In this document: positions 45,285-53,367 of the stretch, one piece after another
Position numbering within the stretch: position 1 is the first letter of the stretch
Layout: every line of letters begins with the position of its first letter
Origin: Deltaproteobacteria bacterium
Lineage (GTDB): Bacteria; Desulfobacterota; GWC2-55-46
Direction: 5' to 3'
NCBI GenBank assembly: GCA_016177845.1
Contig: JACOUO010000007.1
Span: forward strand, 62,001-126,000
DNA: 64,000 nucleotides
Notes under the pieces: model-generated
Database searches by the model: none
The model's input: the letters and a program-made list of their open reading frames with translations, nothing else
Told to the model about the DNA's origin: nothing
Translations under genes and position numbers: made by a program

Positions 45285-46517
45285 ATGAATATGGACCTTA
45301 GCCTGGAGCGGCTGTTGTTCAATCTGAACACTCTGGCCGAACTTGGCGAGGAGATAACCTCTCCAAAGGACTTCAACAAGGTCGTAAAATCTTCCCTTTA
45401 CATGGTAATGGGGTCTTTTTCGGCTTCAAAAGGCCTTATCTTCCAGTTTGACCAGGATGGAAGGTGCTTCCACCCGATAGCCTCCAAGGGGCTTGGAGAC
45501 ATAAATGGTGTGGGTATAAAGATAAGCCCTGAAGCTGTCAAAGAGCTTATAAAAAACAATAAACCGATTGACCTTAAAAGCAACGAACATCCGGTCCCTC
45601 TTCTTGGGGCGGCAAGGGGCGAGTTTGAAAAGCTCGGCTCAAGGATAGTTGCCGGCCTCATCGTTAAAGATGAGCTTCTGGGGCTTATAGCCGTTGGCGA
45701 TAAGTTCACGGGAGAGGATTATTCGGTCTATGACCTTCAGCTTCTTTCGGTAATGGCGCAGCATATATCGTTCAGCCTGCACAGCCATTCGCTCCTTATG
45801 AAGCTGATGCATAAGTTTACGGAAAATAAAGGGCTTTATGATAACTTAAGGCGCATATACTACGATACTATTCACGCCTTTGCCGCGGCAATTGACGCAA
45901 AGGACGCATACACAAGGGGCCACTCTCACAGGGTCTCTGCCTACAGCGCGGTACTGGCAAGGGAGATGGGCTGGGACAAGGACGCGATGGAGGGCATAAG
46001 GATAGCAGGCCTCCTCCATGATATCGGTAAGATTGCGGTAGATAAGACTATTATAAACAAGGCAAGCCCGCTTACGACAATGGAATGCAGGGAATTGAAT
46101 TCCCATCCGGTAGTCGGCTATGAGATTCTTTCAAAGATAAAGTTCCCGTGGAAGGGGATACCGATGATGACTCGCAACCACCATGAGAAGGTTGACGGCA
46201 GCGGGTACCCTGACAGGCTCAAAAGGCAGGAGATTCCCATGGGCGCAAGGATAATGGCGCTTACCGATGCCTTTGACGCCATGACAACGGACAGGCCTTA
46301 CAGGCCAAGGCTTTCGTTCAGGGAAGCCATAGGAGAGATTAAAGATAACTTCGGCAAGCAGTTTGACCCGGAAGCTGTCGGCCCGTTTATAAATGTCATC
46401 CGCAAGGAAGTGCTTGGAGAGGTTGATAGTCCTACAATCGTGCCGCTTCTTCAGGAACAGCTTGACTCTATTACCATTCACAGGATGCTTGACGGATTCC
46501 CCGAAGCAATAATATAA
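45285..46517 (+). CDS. GAF and HD-GYP protein, probable c-di-GMP phosphodiesterase
   Basis: The protein is 410 residues: a GAF-like sensor region (about 10-170, with GLIAVGDKFTGEDYSVYDLQ) and a C-terminal HD-GYP domain (about 200-380). The metal site shows HSHR, LLHDIGK (His245, Asp246), SHPVVG, NHHEKVDGSGYP (GYP at 307-309) and LTDAFDAMTTDRPYR. All catalytic residues seem present, so it should cleave c-di-GMP. A good AGGAGG site lies before the ATG. It closes an operon that starts with a diguanylate cyclase, so the cassette carries both synthesis and breakdown. Confidence 0.88.
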   Translation: MNMDLSLERLLFNLNTLAELGEEITSPKDFNKVVKSSLYMVMGSFSASKGLIFQFDQDGRCFHPIASKGLGDINGVGIKISPEAVKELIKNNKPIDLKSNEHPVPLLGAARGEFEKLGSRIVAGLIVKDELLGLIAVGDKFTGEDYSVYDLQLLSVMAQHISFSLHSHSLLMKLMHKFTENKGLYDNLRRIYYDTIHAFAAAIDAKDAYTRGHSHRVSAYSAVLAREMGWDKDAMEGIRIAGLLHDIGKIAVDKTIINKASPLTTMECRELNSHPVVGYEILSKIKFPWKGIPMMTRNHHEKVDGSGYPDRLKRQEIPMGARIMALTDAFDAMTTDRPYRPRLSFREAIGEIKDNFGKQFDPEAVGPFINVIRKEVLGEVDSPTIVPLLQEQLDSITIHRMLDGFPEAII

Positions 46518-46540
46518 AACTATTAAGAAATACCTAATAA

Positions 46541-46571
46541 AAACCCCTCAGCAGAAGCTGAGGGGTTTTTT
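46541..46571 (+). terminator. Rho-independent terminator after the HD-GYP gene
   Basis: AAACCCCTCAGC (46541-46552) pairs perfectly over 12 bp with GCTGAGGGGTTT around an AGAA loop, followed by a run of Ts. Confidence 0.93.
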
Positions 46572-46649
46572 AATTGTTGCAGCAAGGAATTTTAAGATGC
46601 CCTGTGCTGTTTTAAGTTTAACGCCCTTGGGGTTTTTCAAAACAAAAAA

Positions 46650-46681
46650 GATTGCTTATCGCTTCGCTCCTACGCAATGAC
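46650..46681 (-). repeat. Dispersed repeat, variant of type B
   Basis: AGATTGCTTATCGCTTCGC followed by TCCTACGCAATGAC reads, on the minus strand, as a GTCATTGCG element ending in AGCAATCT. It shares its ends but not its centre with the type B copies at 6479 and 46734. Confidence 0.6.
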
Positions 46682-46690
46682 AATATTTTT

Positions 46691-46727
46691 CCCTCTCCCC
46701 TTGTGGGAGAGGGTAGGGGTGAGGGGG
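46691..46727. repeat. Short intergenic repeat with CCCTCTCCCC / GGGAGAGGG arms
   Basis: CCCTCTCCC and GGGAGAGGG flank a short centre, then TAGGGGTGAGGGGG follows. A related form is hinted at by CTTCTCCCAGAAGGAGAG near 6520. Such elements are common between genes in many bacteria. Confidence 0.55.
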
Positions 46728-46733
46728 AAAAAA

Positions 46734-46762
46734 AGATTGCTTTCACTCTGTTCACAATGACG
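46734..46762 (-). repeat. Dispersed repeat, type B (inverted)
   Basis: On the minus strand it reads GTCATTGTGAACAGAGTGAA then AGCAATCT, close to the copies at 6479 and near 56.9 and 57.4 kb. Confidence 0.7.
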
Positions 46763-46811
46763 ACCTTTGGAATTTTCCAACAAAAGGGGGCAGTCCAAAA
46801 TCTTTAATACT

Positions 46812-46843
46812 GGATTCCCGATAGAGACATTCGGGAATGACGG
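46812..46843 (-). repeat. Dispersed palindromic repeat, type A (inverted)
   Basis: GGATTCCCGATAGAGACATT followed by CGGGAATGACGG is the reverse complement of the 6399 copy, nearly base for base, and shares the neighbouring AAAATCTTTAATA (reverse complement) as well. Confidence 0.8.
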
Positions 46844-46897
46844 CTTGAGTCGAAAGAGGAAGTGGAAGAGCTGAACTTAGCCAAGCCCTTAAATTCC

Positions 46898-46926
46898 TTG
46901 ACCAAATCTTAATTAGACTGTAAAAT
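46898..46926 (+). promoter_or_regulatory. Sigma-70 promoter for recJ
   Basis: TTGACC (46898-46903), a 17-base spacer and TAAAAT (46921-46926) lie just beyond the repeat cluster and 115 bases before the recJ start. Confidence 0.65.
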
Positions 46927-47041
46927 GGATGGGCTTAAAATTATGAAGTGTTTATAGCCTTGCATTAATCGGATTTTAGAGCAAAAGGTGAACAAGCCCT
47001 TGCGCCGGTGCAGGCTGTTTTAAGGTACAGGTAGACGATTA

Positions 47042-48748
47042 ATGCTTAAAATGAAGAAGCGTTGGAAGGTCAAAGCGGCCAATAAGGAGCTTCAGGAGGT
47101 CCTTGGCAGAAAGCTTGAAATACTGCCGCTTACGGCTCAGCTGCTGATTAACAGGGGCCTTGTCGATTGCGACAAGGCCTTTTCTTTTTTACGCCCTGAG
47201 CTTAAAAACCTCCATGACCCATTCCTCTTGAAAGGGATGGATAGGGCAGCCGAGAGAATAATTCTCGCAATTGAAAAGCGTGAGAGGGTAGCTGTTTACG
47301 GGGACTATGATGTTGACGGCACTACTTCGACCGCGCTCCTTTACCTCTTTTTCAAAGAGATAGGGGTGGATGTTACCTGTTACATACCGCAGAGGCAGAC
47401 AGAAGGCTACGGGATGAACTGCGAGGCAGTTAAAAAACTCTCTGTCTTAAGCATAAACCTCATAATCACGGTTGACTGCGGCTCGTCGAACCATGATGAG
47501 ATAAACTATGCCAATTCACTTGGGATAGATGTAATAGTAACCGACCATCATGAGTTCTCAAAGGAGCCGCCTGCCGCGTACGCAGTGGTAAATCCCAAGC
47601 AAAAGGACTGCGCCTTTCCATTCAAGAACCTTGCGGGCGTAGGGGTAGCATTCAATCTTTTGATGGGTATCCGCTCAAGGTTAAGGTCTATGGGCTGGTT
47701 TAAGAATAACGAGCCTAACCTGAAGAAGTATCTTGATATTGTAAGCATAGGCACTGTTGCCGATATCGTGCCTCTTGTAGATGAGAACCGGATTTTCGTA
47801 AGCTACGGCTTAAGAGAGCTTGAGAACACCAGGAGGCCGGGGCTGAAGGCGCTTATGGATAGCGTGGGCATCAAGCCCGGAAAGCTTGATGCCGATAGCA
47901 TCGCCTTCCAGATAGCCCCAAGGATAAATGCCGCAGGCAGGCTTACTCAGGCCATTACTGCCTTAAGGCTCCTTATAACGGATGATATCCGGGAGGCGGA
48001 GTCGCTTGCTGATACGCTCAATAAAGAGAATGCCTCACGCCAGAAGATCGAGGGCTCTACCCTTGAAGAGGCTATGGCGATGCTCGGGGATAGTACGGAT
48101 AAAGGGATAGTGCTGTTCTCGGAGGGCTGGCACCCGGGCGTTATCGGCATTGTTGCCTCAAGGCTTGTGGACAGGTTCGGAAAACCCGCTGTAATGATAT
48201 CCATTGACGGGGATATCGGCAAGGGGTCTGCAAGAGGGATTAAGTCCTTTAATATCCTTGAGGGTCTTTCGTCCTGCTCAGGCCTGCTTGAGAGGTTTGG
48301 AGGGCATAAGGCCGCAGCCGGGCTTACCATAGCAAGGGAGAATCTGGAGCAGTTCAGGCTTGAATTCCTTGAATATCTTAATGATAAGATAGCAGATGAG
48401 GACCTTACGCCGGAGATAGAGCTTGACGCTGAGGTCTCGCTCGGGGATATAACCGGCAGGCAGATAGCAGAGATTGAGAGCCTTTCGCCTTTCGGGTGCT
48501 CAAACAGCGAGCCTCTCCTGTGCGCTGCGGGGGCTGATATCCTGCAGACGGAAATCGTAGGAACAAGGCATCTCAGGTTTAAAGTGAAGCAGAACGGAAG
48601 TTCGTGGAATGGGATTGGATTTAATCTTGCGCGAATGCATCCGATAAGTGGAGAGGGATTCCATATCGCTTTTTCACCGTATGTCGATGAATGGCAGGGC
48701 ACAAAGAGCTTAAGGCTCAGAATCAGGGATATTCAGGCTACTGCGTAA
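47042..48748 (+). CDS. recJ: Single-stranded-DNA-specific exonuclease RecJ
   Basis: This 568-residue 5'-3' exonuclease is of the DHH family. Motifs in order: AVYGDYDVDGTTSTALL (motif I), TVDCGSSNHDEI, IVTDHHEF (the DHH motif), GVGVAFNLL, SIGTVADIVPL, APRINAAGRL, GWHPGVIGIVASRL, GKGSARGI and LERFGGHKAAAGLTI (DHHA1). The C-terminal OB-fold part includes LSPFGCSNSEPLL. It acts in recombination and mismatch repair. A second in-frame ATG at 47051 is possible. The reading frame is intact. Confidence 0.95.
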   Translation: MLKMKKRWKVKAANKELQEVLGRKLEILPLTAQLLINRGLVDCDKAFSFLRPELKNLHDPFLLKGMDRAAERIILAIEKRERVAVYGDYDVDGTTSTALLYLFFKEIGVDVTCYIPQRQTEGYGMNCEAVKKLSVLSINLIITVDCGSSNHDEINYANSLGIDVIVTDHHEFSKEPPAAYAVVNPKQKDCAFPFKNLAGVGVAFNLLMGIRSRLRSMGWFKNNEPNLKKYLDIVSIGTVADIVPLVDENRIFVSYGLRELENTRRPGLKALMDSVGIKPGKLDADSIAFQIAPRINAAGRLTQAITALRLLITDDIREAESLADTLNKENASRQKIEGSTLEEAMAMLGDSTDKGIVLFSEGWHPGVIGIVASRLVDRFGKPAVMISIDGDIGKGSARGIKSFNILEGLSSCSGLLERFGGHKAAAGLTIARENLEQFRLEFLEYLNDKIADEDLTPEIELDAEVSLGDITGRQIAEIESLSPFGCSNSEPLLCAAGADILQTEIVGTRHLRFKVKQNGSSWNGIGFNLARMHPISGEGFHIAFSPYVDEWQGTKSLRLRIRDIQATA

Positions 48749-48753
48749 AATTC

Positions 48754-48782
48754 TTGACATGAGGCTTAAAACAAAATATAGT
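48754..48782 (+). promoter_or_regulatory. Sigma-70 promoter for the lytic transglycosylase
   Basis: Consensus TTGACA (48754-48759), a 17-base spacer and TATAGT (48777-48782) directly follow recJ. The expected transcript start (about 48789) excludes a start codon at 48782. Confidence 0.85.
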
Positions 48783-48814
48783 TGCAAGTTGCAAAAATGG
48801 GGAGTATGTTCTTG

Positions 48815-49441
48815 ATGTTTCTTCAAAAATTGAATAAAATATTTTTTAAAAAGGCGTTGATGGTTGCGGCGTTTACCATCATCTTTGAGGCCGCGCTGAT
48901 TCCGTCGCTTGGCGGCAATCTCTGGCACATGTCAAATGATGAGGCAGAGCGCAGCACATTCAGCTATGTGCTTGATGTAGTCAAGGACCACAGGACAGGT
49001 CTTGGCTCCATTGAGGAGTTCAAGCTCGCGCAGGTCATTCTCGGAGAGTCGATAGCCCACAAAATAGACCCTTTGTTCGTTCTGGCTTTGATTAAGACTG
49101 AGTCCACTTTTTATAACTGGTCAAAGTCTTTTAACGGGGCTGTTGGGCTTATGCAGATACTGCCTTCCACAGGCAAGCAGCTCGCAGGAGAGCTTAAGCT
49201 TAAGTGGAAGGGGGAAGAGACCCTTCTCAATCCGTTTGTGAATGTGAAGATGGGCGTGCATTACTTCTCAAGCCTTAAAGAGCACTATAACCATGATACT
49301 AAAGTATCCCTTGCGGCATACAACATAGGGCCGAACCATATAGATTCAAAGCTGAAGCAGGGTGAAGCGGTCGGCCACAGCTTTTCCGAAAGGGTGCTTT
49401 ACAATTACAGATCTTTAAAAGAAAGGGCGGAATTCTACTAA
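48815..49441 (+). CDS. Membrane-anchored lytic transglycosylase (SLT domain)
   Basis: The product is 208 residues from ATG 48815, which fits both the promoter and a GGGGAG ribosome site; ATGs at 48797 and 48806 are in frame. An N-terminal anchor (about 13-31) precedes the SLT domain with the catalytic Glu96 in ALIKTEST, GAVGLMQILPSTG and LAAYNIGPN. It would cleave peptidoglycan glycan strands in the periplasm. Its stop is one base before the deoxyhypusine synthase-like gene, implying a shared transcript, though a functional link is not obvious. Confidence 0.9.
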   Translation: MFLQKLNKIFFKKALMVAAFTIIFEAALIPSLGGNLWHMSNDEAERSTFSYVLDVVKDHRTGLGSIEEFKLAQVILGESIAHKIDPLFVLALIKTESTFYNWSKSFNGAVGLMQILPSTGKQLAGELKLKWKGEETLLNPFVNVKMGVHYFSSLKEHYNHDTKVSLAAYNIGPNHIDSKLKQGEAVGHSFSERVLYNYRSLKERAEFY

Positions 49442-49442
49442 G

Positions 49443-50480
49443 ATGGCGAACGGAAGAAAGAAATTTTTAAAAAAGGTGGTAAAACCTGTCGAGGTAAATA
49501 CTTCGGCTAATGTCGAAGACCTTGTAAGAAGGATGGGCGAGACCGCATTTCAGGGAAGGAACCTCTCAACAGCTGTTGATATATGGGAGGACATGCTTAA
49601 ATCAAAGACAACGATCTTTTTCGGACTCGCAGGCGCGATGATACCTGCCGGCATGAGAGAGTTGGTCGTGTTCCTTATAAAGAACAGGTATGTTGACTGT
49701 GTCGTCTCAACAGGCGCAAACCTTTTTCACGATATTCATGAGTCCCTTGGCCGTTATCACTGGCAGGGCAGCCACCAGATGAACGACAATGACCTTAAGG
49801 ATGTAGGCATTGACCGTATATATGACGTATTCGCAGTTGAAGAAGAGTTCAACGAAGCTGACGAATATATCTATCAGTTCGCTGATAAGCTTGAGAGGCG
49901 CCCCTACACGACAAGGGAGTTCTTATACCTTATAGGAAAAGACCTTGCCGCAAGGAAAGGGACAGAAGGCATTGTATCAGCCGCTTATAAATCAGGCGTG
50001 CATCTTTACTGCCCGGCAGTAGCCGACTCTTCAATAGGCATCTCTCTTGCCCTGAAGGACGGCCCGGACCATCTTATATTCGACATGATAGGAGATGTAA
50101 AGGAGACAGCCGAGATAGCGGCAAAGGCAAAGTCCACAGGAGTAATCTATGTGGGCGGCGGCACCCCCAAGAACTTCATCCAGCAGACAGAAGTGACCGC
50201 GACACTGCAGTGCAAAAATGTCCAGGGCCATAAGTACGCCATTCAGATAACAGCTGACGCACCCCATTGGGGCGGGCTTAGCGGCTGCACATTCGAAGAG
50301 GCGCAGTCCTGGGGCAAGATTGCCAAAAAGGCAAGCCATGTAACCGTAAATTCAGATGCAACAATAGCTCTGCCCATGGTAGTGACAGCCCTTGCGCAAA
50401 GGATGAAGGGCTTCAAGAGGCAGACGCCTAACCTGGACCTGAAATCCTCAAATAAGGTCAATAAAAGGATTTGGGAATAA
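49443..50480 (+). CDS. Deoxyhypusine synthase-like protein, probable polyamine synthase
   Basis: The protein is 345 residues and clearly of the deoxyhypusine synthase family: FFGLAGAMIPAGMRELV, VSTGANLFHDIHES, IGISLALKDGPDH, VIYVGGGTPKNF and GLSGCTFEEAQSWGKIAKK. Lys292 in SWGKI matches the lysine that carries the aminobutyl group in eukaryotic enzymes. Bacteria have no eIF5A, and several bacterial members are known or thought to act as homospermidine synthases or related aminobutyl transferases. The arginine decarboxylase gene 146 bases downstream supports a polyamine role. The exact product cannot be told. Confidence 0.85.
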   Translation: MANGRKKFLKKVVKPVEVNTSANVEDLVRRMGETAFQGRNLSTAVDIWEDMLKSKTTIFFGLAGAMIPAGMRELVVFLIKNRYVDCVVSTGANLFHDIHESLGRYHWQGSHQMNDNDLKDVGIDRIYDVFAVEEEFNEADEYIYQFADKLERRPYTTREFLYLIGKDLAARKGTEGIVSAAYKSGVHLYCPAVADSSIGISLALKDGPDHLIFDMIGDVKETAEIAAKAKSTGVIYVGGGTPKNFIQQTEVTATLQCKNVQGHKYAIQITADAPHWGGLSGCTFEEAQSWGKIAKKASHVTVNSDATIALPMVVTALAQRMKGFKRQTPNLDLKSSNKVNKRIWE

Positions 50481-50508
50481 GACATACTCCCGGATGGCCG
50501 GCTGTAAG

Positions 50509-50553
50509 GTCAGAGGGGAAGCAAGATGATAAGGCGCTGCCTTAGACTCTGAC
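50509..50553 (+). other. Nested stem-loop upstream of the arginine decarboxylase gene
   Basis: GTCAGAG (50509-50515) and CTCTGAC (50547-50553) are perfect inverted repeats enclosing a second hairpin, AAGGC/GCCTT (50531-50543). A TATAAT follows at 50571-50576 without a good -35. If transcribed from upstream this would be a structured leader of the decarboxylase. Confidence 0.4.
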
Positions 50554-50626
50554 GCCAAAAGCGTATTACATATAATATAGACAGCCGCAAATTTAATTCA
50601 ATATAGTAAATCCGGGGGTATTTAAA

Positions 50627-51172
50627 ATGTTTGTTCCAAAAAGAGTCTTTTTTACAAAAGGTGTCGGCACACATAAAGAAGAGCTTACCTCTTTTGAATT
50701 GGCGTTGAGGGATGCTGGGATCGAAAAGTTTAACCTGGTACAGGTTTCAAGCATTTTCCCCCCGGCTGCCAAAATTGTTCCTAAAACTGTCGGTATTAAG
50801 AAGCTTTCACCCGGCCAGGTCGTTTTCTGCGTTATGAGCAGGCTTTCAAGCAATGAGCCCAGAAGACTTCTCGCGGCCTCTGTCGGTTGCGCCATTCCCA
50901 CTGACAGGAAGCTTTACGGATACTTAAGCGAACACCATGCCTATGGCGAGAACGACACTACCGCAGGCGATTACGCAGAGGACCTTGCCGCTGCCATGCT
51001 TGCCTCAACACTCGGTATCGAGCTTGATGAGAGCCTTGGATGGGATGAGAAGAAAGAAATATACAGGATCAGCGATAAAATAGTTAAGACCACCAATATT
51101 ACCCAGTCCGCCATCTGCAAAGGCGATGGCAAATTTACAACCGTTGTTGCTGCCGCTGTCCTGATACTGTAA
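50627..51172 (+). CDS. Pyruvoyl-dependent arginine decarboxylase
   Basis: This 181-residue proenzyme converts arginine to agmatine. The chain self-cleaves between Ser41 and Ser42 in [12 protein letters not shown], the second Ser becoming the pyruvoyl group. Other family segments are [21 protein letters not shown] at the start, and [10 protein letters not shown] and [11 protein letters not shown] in the beta chain. It would supply agmatine and then putrescine as substrate for the deoxyhypusine synthase-like enzyme encoded upstream. Length is standard for the archaeal/bacterial type. Confidence 0.93.
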   Translation: MFVPKRVFFTKGVGTHKEELTSFELALRDAGIEKFNLVQVSSIFPPAAKIVPKTVGIKKLSPGQVVFCVMSRLSSNEPRRLLAASVGCAIPTDRKLYGYLSEHHAYGENDTTAGDYAEDLAAAMLASTLGIELDESLGWDEKKEIYRISDKIVKTTNITQSAICKGDGKFTTVVAAAVLIL

Positions 51173-51182
51173 TCTGACATAA

Positions 51183-51208
51183 GCGGGCGCGCCATAAGGC
51201 GCGCCCGC
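51183..51208 (+). terminator. GC-rich hairpin after the arginine decarboxylase gene
   Basis: GCGGGCGCGCC (51183-51193) and GGCGCGCCCGC (51198-51208) form a perfect 11-bp stem with an ATAA loop. No T-run follows, so it may act only with Rho or as a 3' stabiliser. Confidence 0.55.
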
Positions 51209-51257
51209 CTTAATGCCCTTAAATCCGATATATTCTTTTTCTAATCCTATTTAAATA

Positions 51258-52271
51258 ATGAGAGTCGCTCTTACCTATAATCTTAAAAAAGAAATTAAAG
51301 AGGCTGAAGACCTGCCATCTGATTTTTACGCTGAATGCGATGAGGTGGACACTGTCGAGGCGGTAAGGTCTGCCCTTCTTGAGCGTCATGAAGATGTCAT
51401 CATGATCGAGGCTGATGAGTTCGCCTACGAAAAGCTCAGGAAGACGAAGCCGCATATTGTATTTAACATGGCAGAAGGGCTTTGGGGCGAGAGCAGGGAA
51501 TCCCAGATGCCTGCCATGATGGAGATGCTGAGGATTCCTTACACAGGCTCCTCTCCGCTTACGCTTGGGCTTTGCCTGAACAAGGCAAGGGCAAAGGAAA
51601 TCCTTTCCCATTACGAAATCCCCACAGCCAAATTCATTGTTGCCCATGACGCAAAGCTTGAGATAGAACGGTATCTCTCCTTCCCGATGATTGTAAAGCC
51701 GCTTTTCGAAGGCTCGAGCAAAGGGATAAAGAACGATTCCATCGTCAATAACGCGGCTGAACTTAAAAGCAAGGTCAGCTCAGTGCTCAGCGAATACAGG
51801 CAGCCTGCCCTTGTGGAAGAATACCTGAGCGGAAGGGAATTTACTGTAGCTCTTCTCGGCAACGGGGATAAGTTAAGAACGCTTCCCATAGTAGAGATAA
51901 ATTATTCAACTCTTCCTGAGGGGATAAACCATATCTATTCATACGAGGCTAAATGGGTGCTTGACACCCCGGATGCCCCTCTTGATATCTTCAATTGCCC
52001 CGCAGATGTTCCTGAAAGGCTTAAAAAAGCCATTGATAATGTGGCGATGGACGCATTCAGGGCGCTTGATGTAAAAGACTGGTGCAGGATAGATATAAGG
52101 CTCAACCATGCGGGCGTGCCTCATATCATTGAACTGAACCCACTGCCCGGCATCCTTATGGACCCGAACTGCAATTCATGCTTTCCCAAGGCAGCGCGCT
52201 CGGCAGGCATGACATTTACCGATCTTGTCAACGCCGTGGTCGATACGGCACGCGAGAGATACGGAATATGA
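51258..52271 (+). CDS. ATP-grasp ligase of the D-Ala-D-Ala ligase superfamily (first of a pair)
   Basis: The protein is 337 residues with a pre-ATP-grasp domain (VIMIEADEFAYEKL, PHIVFNMAEGLWGESRES), GIPYTGS-like IPYTGSSPLTLGLCLNK, grasp loop VKPLFEGSSKGI, EEYLSGREFTVALLG and the metal site WCRIDIRLN ... ELNPLPGI. It is distinct from the dcw ddl gene (307 residues, standard motifs) and lacks the typical Ddl N-terminal GGxSxE motif. Two amino acids or peptides are probably joined, but the substrates are unknown. It overlaps its paralogue by four bases. Confidence 0.85.
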   Translation: MRVALTYNLKKEIKEAEDLPSDFYAECDEVDTVEAVRSALLERHEDVIMIEADEFAYEKLRKTKPHIVFNMAEGLWGESRESQMPAMMEMLRIPYTGSSPLTLGLCLNKARAKEILSHYEIPTAKFIVAHDAKLEIERYLSFPMIVKPLFEGSSKGIKNDSIVNNAAELKSKVSSVLSEYRQPALVEEYLSGREFTVALLGNGDKLRTLPIVEINYSTLPEGINHIYSYEAKWVLDTPDAPLDIFNCPADVPERLKKAIDNVAMDAFRALDVKDWCRIDIRLNHAGVPHIIELNPLPGILMDPNCNSCFPKAARSAGMTFTDLVNAVVDTARERYGI

Positions 52272-53305
52272 CCGAGAAAAAAGTCTCGATTATTTTTAAC
52301 GATGACGAAGGCGATAAATATGTTTTTGAGGGTCAGGAGATAAACCTTGAAAATGTCTTCGGCACTGTTAAGGATATAGAGAACGCCCTGAAGGAAAAAG
52401 GGTACTCCACAAGCATTATCGGCCTTAAATCAGTTCAGAAAAACTCCCTTGACGAATTCATAAAAAAAATAAAATCAGCTTCCGACGGCATAATTTTCAA
52501 TCTGTGCGAAGGCGCGCTTGGAAAAAGCTCTTTTGAGGCTCATATAACAGGCCTTCTTGAGCTTTACGGCCTTAAGTTTACCGGAAGCGGCCCGCTTACC
52601 CTCGGAATGTCCCTTGATAAAGGCCTTACCAAAGATATCCTTTCAAGCCGTGAGATAATGACCCCTGAGTATTGCGTGCTGAACGCGCCTCCGTCAAAGC
52701 TCAAGCGCACCCTTAAATTCCCTTTGATAGTAAAGCCCCTGAAAGAGGACGCAAGCCTTGGCATAGATTCAGGCGCGGTTGTCAATACTATGAAGGAGCT
52801 TAAAAAAAGGGTAGAGTATATTATAGAGAAGTTCGTTCAGCCTGCCATAGTTGAAGAGTATATAGACGGCAGGGAATTCAACATAGCTGTAATGGGGAAC
52901 GGCAAAACGAAAAAGGCTCTGCCCCCTTCCGAAATAGTCTTTGTGGATTTCCCCGAGGACAAGCCGAAAATATGCTGTTATGAGGCGAAATGGGTGGAAG
53001 AGAGCCCGCTTTACCACAAAACAAAGCCTGAATGCCCTGCAAATATTCCTGAGGGCTTCAGGGATGAACTGCAGGCTGTTGCCTTAAGGGCTTATGAGAT
53101 AATGGGCTGCAGGGACTATGCAAGGGTAGATGTCAGGGTGGGAGAGGACGGAAATATTAAAGTCCTTGAGGTGAACCCGAACCCCGATATATCCCCTGAT
53201 GCCGGCTTTGCAAGGGCAGGCAAAGCAATAGGGCTTGATTATTCAGATCTTATATCGGAGATAGTTTCCATAGCCGAGCAGAGATATTGCCTGGAGACCC
53301 GGTAA
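52268..53305 (+). CDS. ATP-grasp ligase of the D-Ala-D-Ala ligase superfamily (second of a pair)
   Basis: The protein is 345 residues from ATG 52268, coupled to the previous stop (ATGA). It has the same plan as its neighbour: ASDGIIFNLCEGALGKSSFE, KFTGSGPLTLGMSLDKG, VKPLKEDASLGIDSG, EEYIDGREFNIAVMG and RDYARVDVRVGEDG ... EVNPNPDISPD. Conserved differences between the two (NAEG against NLCEG, and the final NP motif) suggest that they act on different substrates or as a heterodimer. Together with the acetyltransferase that follows they look like a small biosynthetic set for a modified dipeptide or amide. Confidence 0.85.
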   Translation: MTEKKVSIIFNDDEGDKYVFEGQEINLENVFGTVKDIENALKEKGYSTSIIGLKSVQKNSLDEFIKKIKSASDGIIFNLCEGALGKSSFEAHITGLLELYGLKFTGSGPLTLGMSLDKGLTKDILSSREIMTPEYCVLNAPPSKLKRTLKFPLIVKPLKEDASLGIDSGAVVNTMKELKKRVEYIIEKFVQPAIVEEYIDGREFNIAVMGNGKTKKALPPSEIVFVDFPEDKPKICCYEAKWVEESPLYHKTKPECPANIPEGFRDELQAVALRAYEIMGCRDYARVDVRVGEDGNIKVLEVNPNPDISPDAGFARAGKAIGLDYSDLISEIVSIAEQRYCLETR

Positions 53306-53367
53306 AAAGCTTCATCCGTGTAACATTAATCCTTAATGCCTTTTGAAACTTACGGTAGAATAATAGA

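Noticed and set aside
46691-46727. Terminator or insertion sequence end in the 46.7-kb repeat cluster
   Set aside because: No transposase, no terminal repeat pair and no T-run; best explained as a short dispersed repeat.
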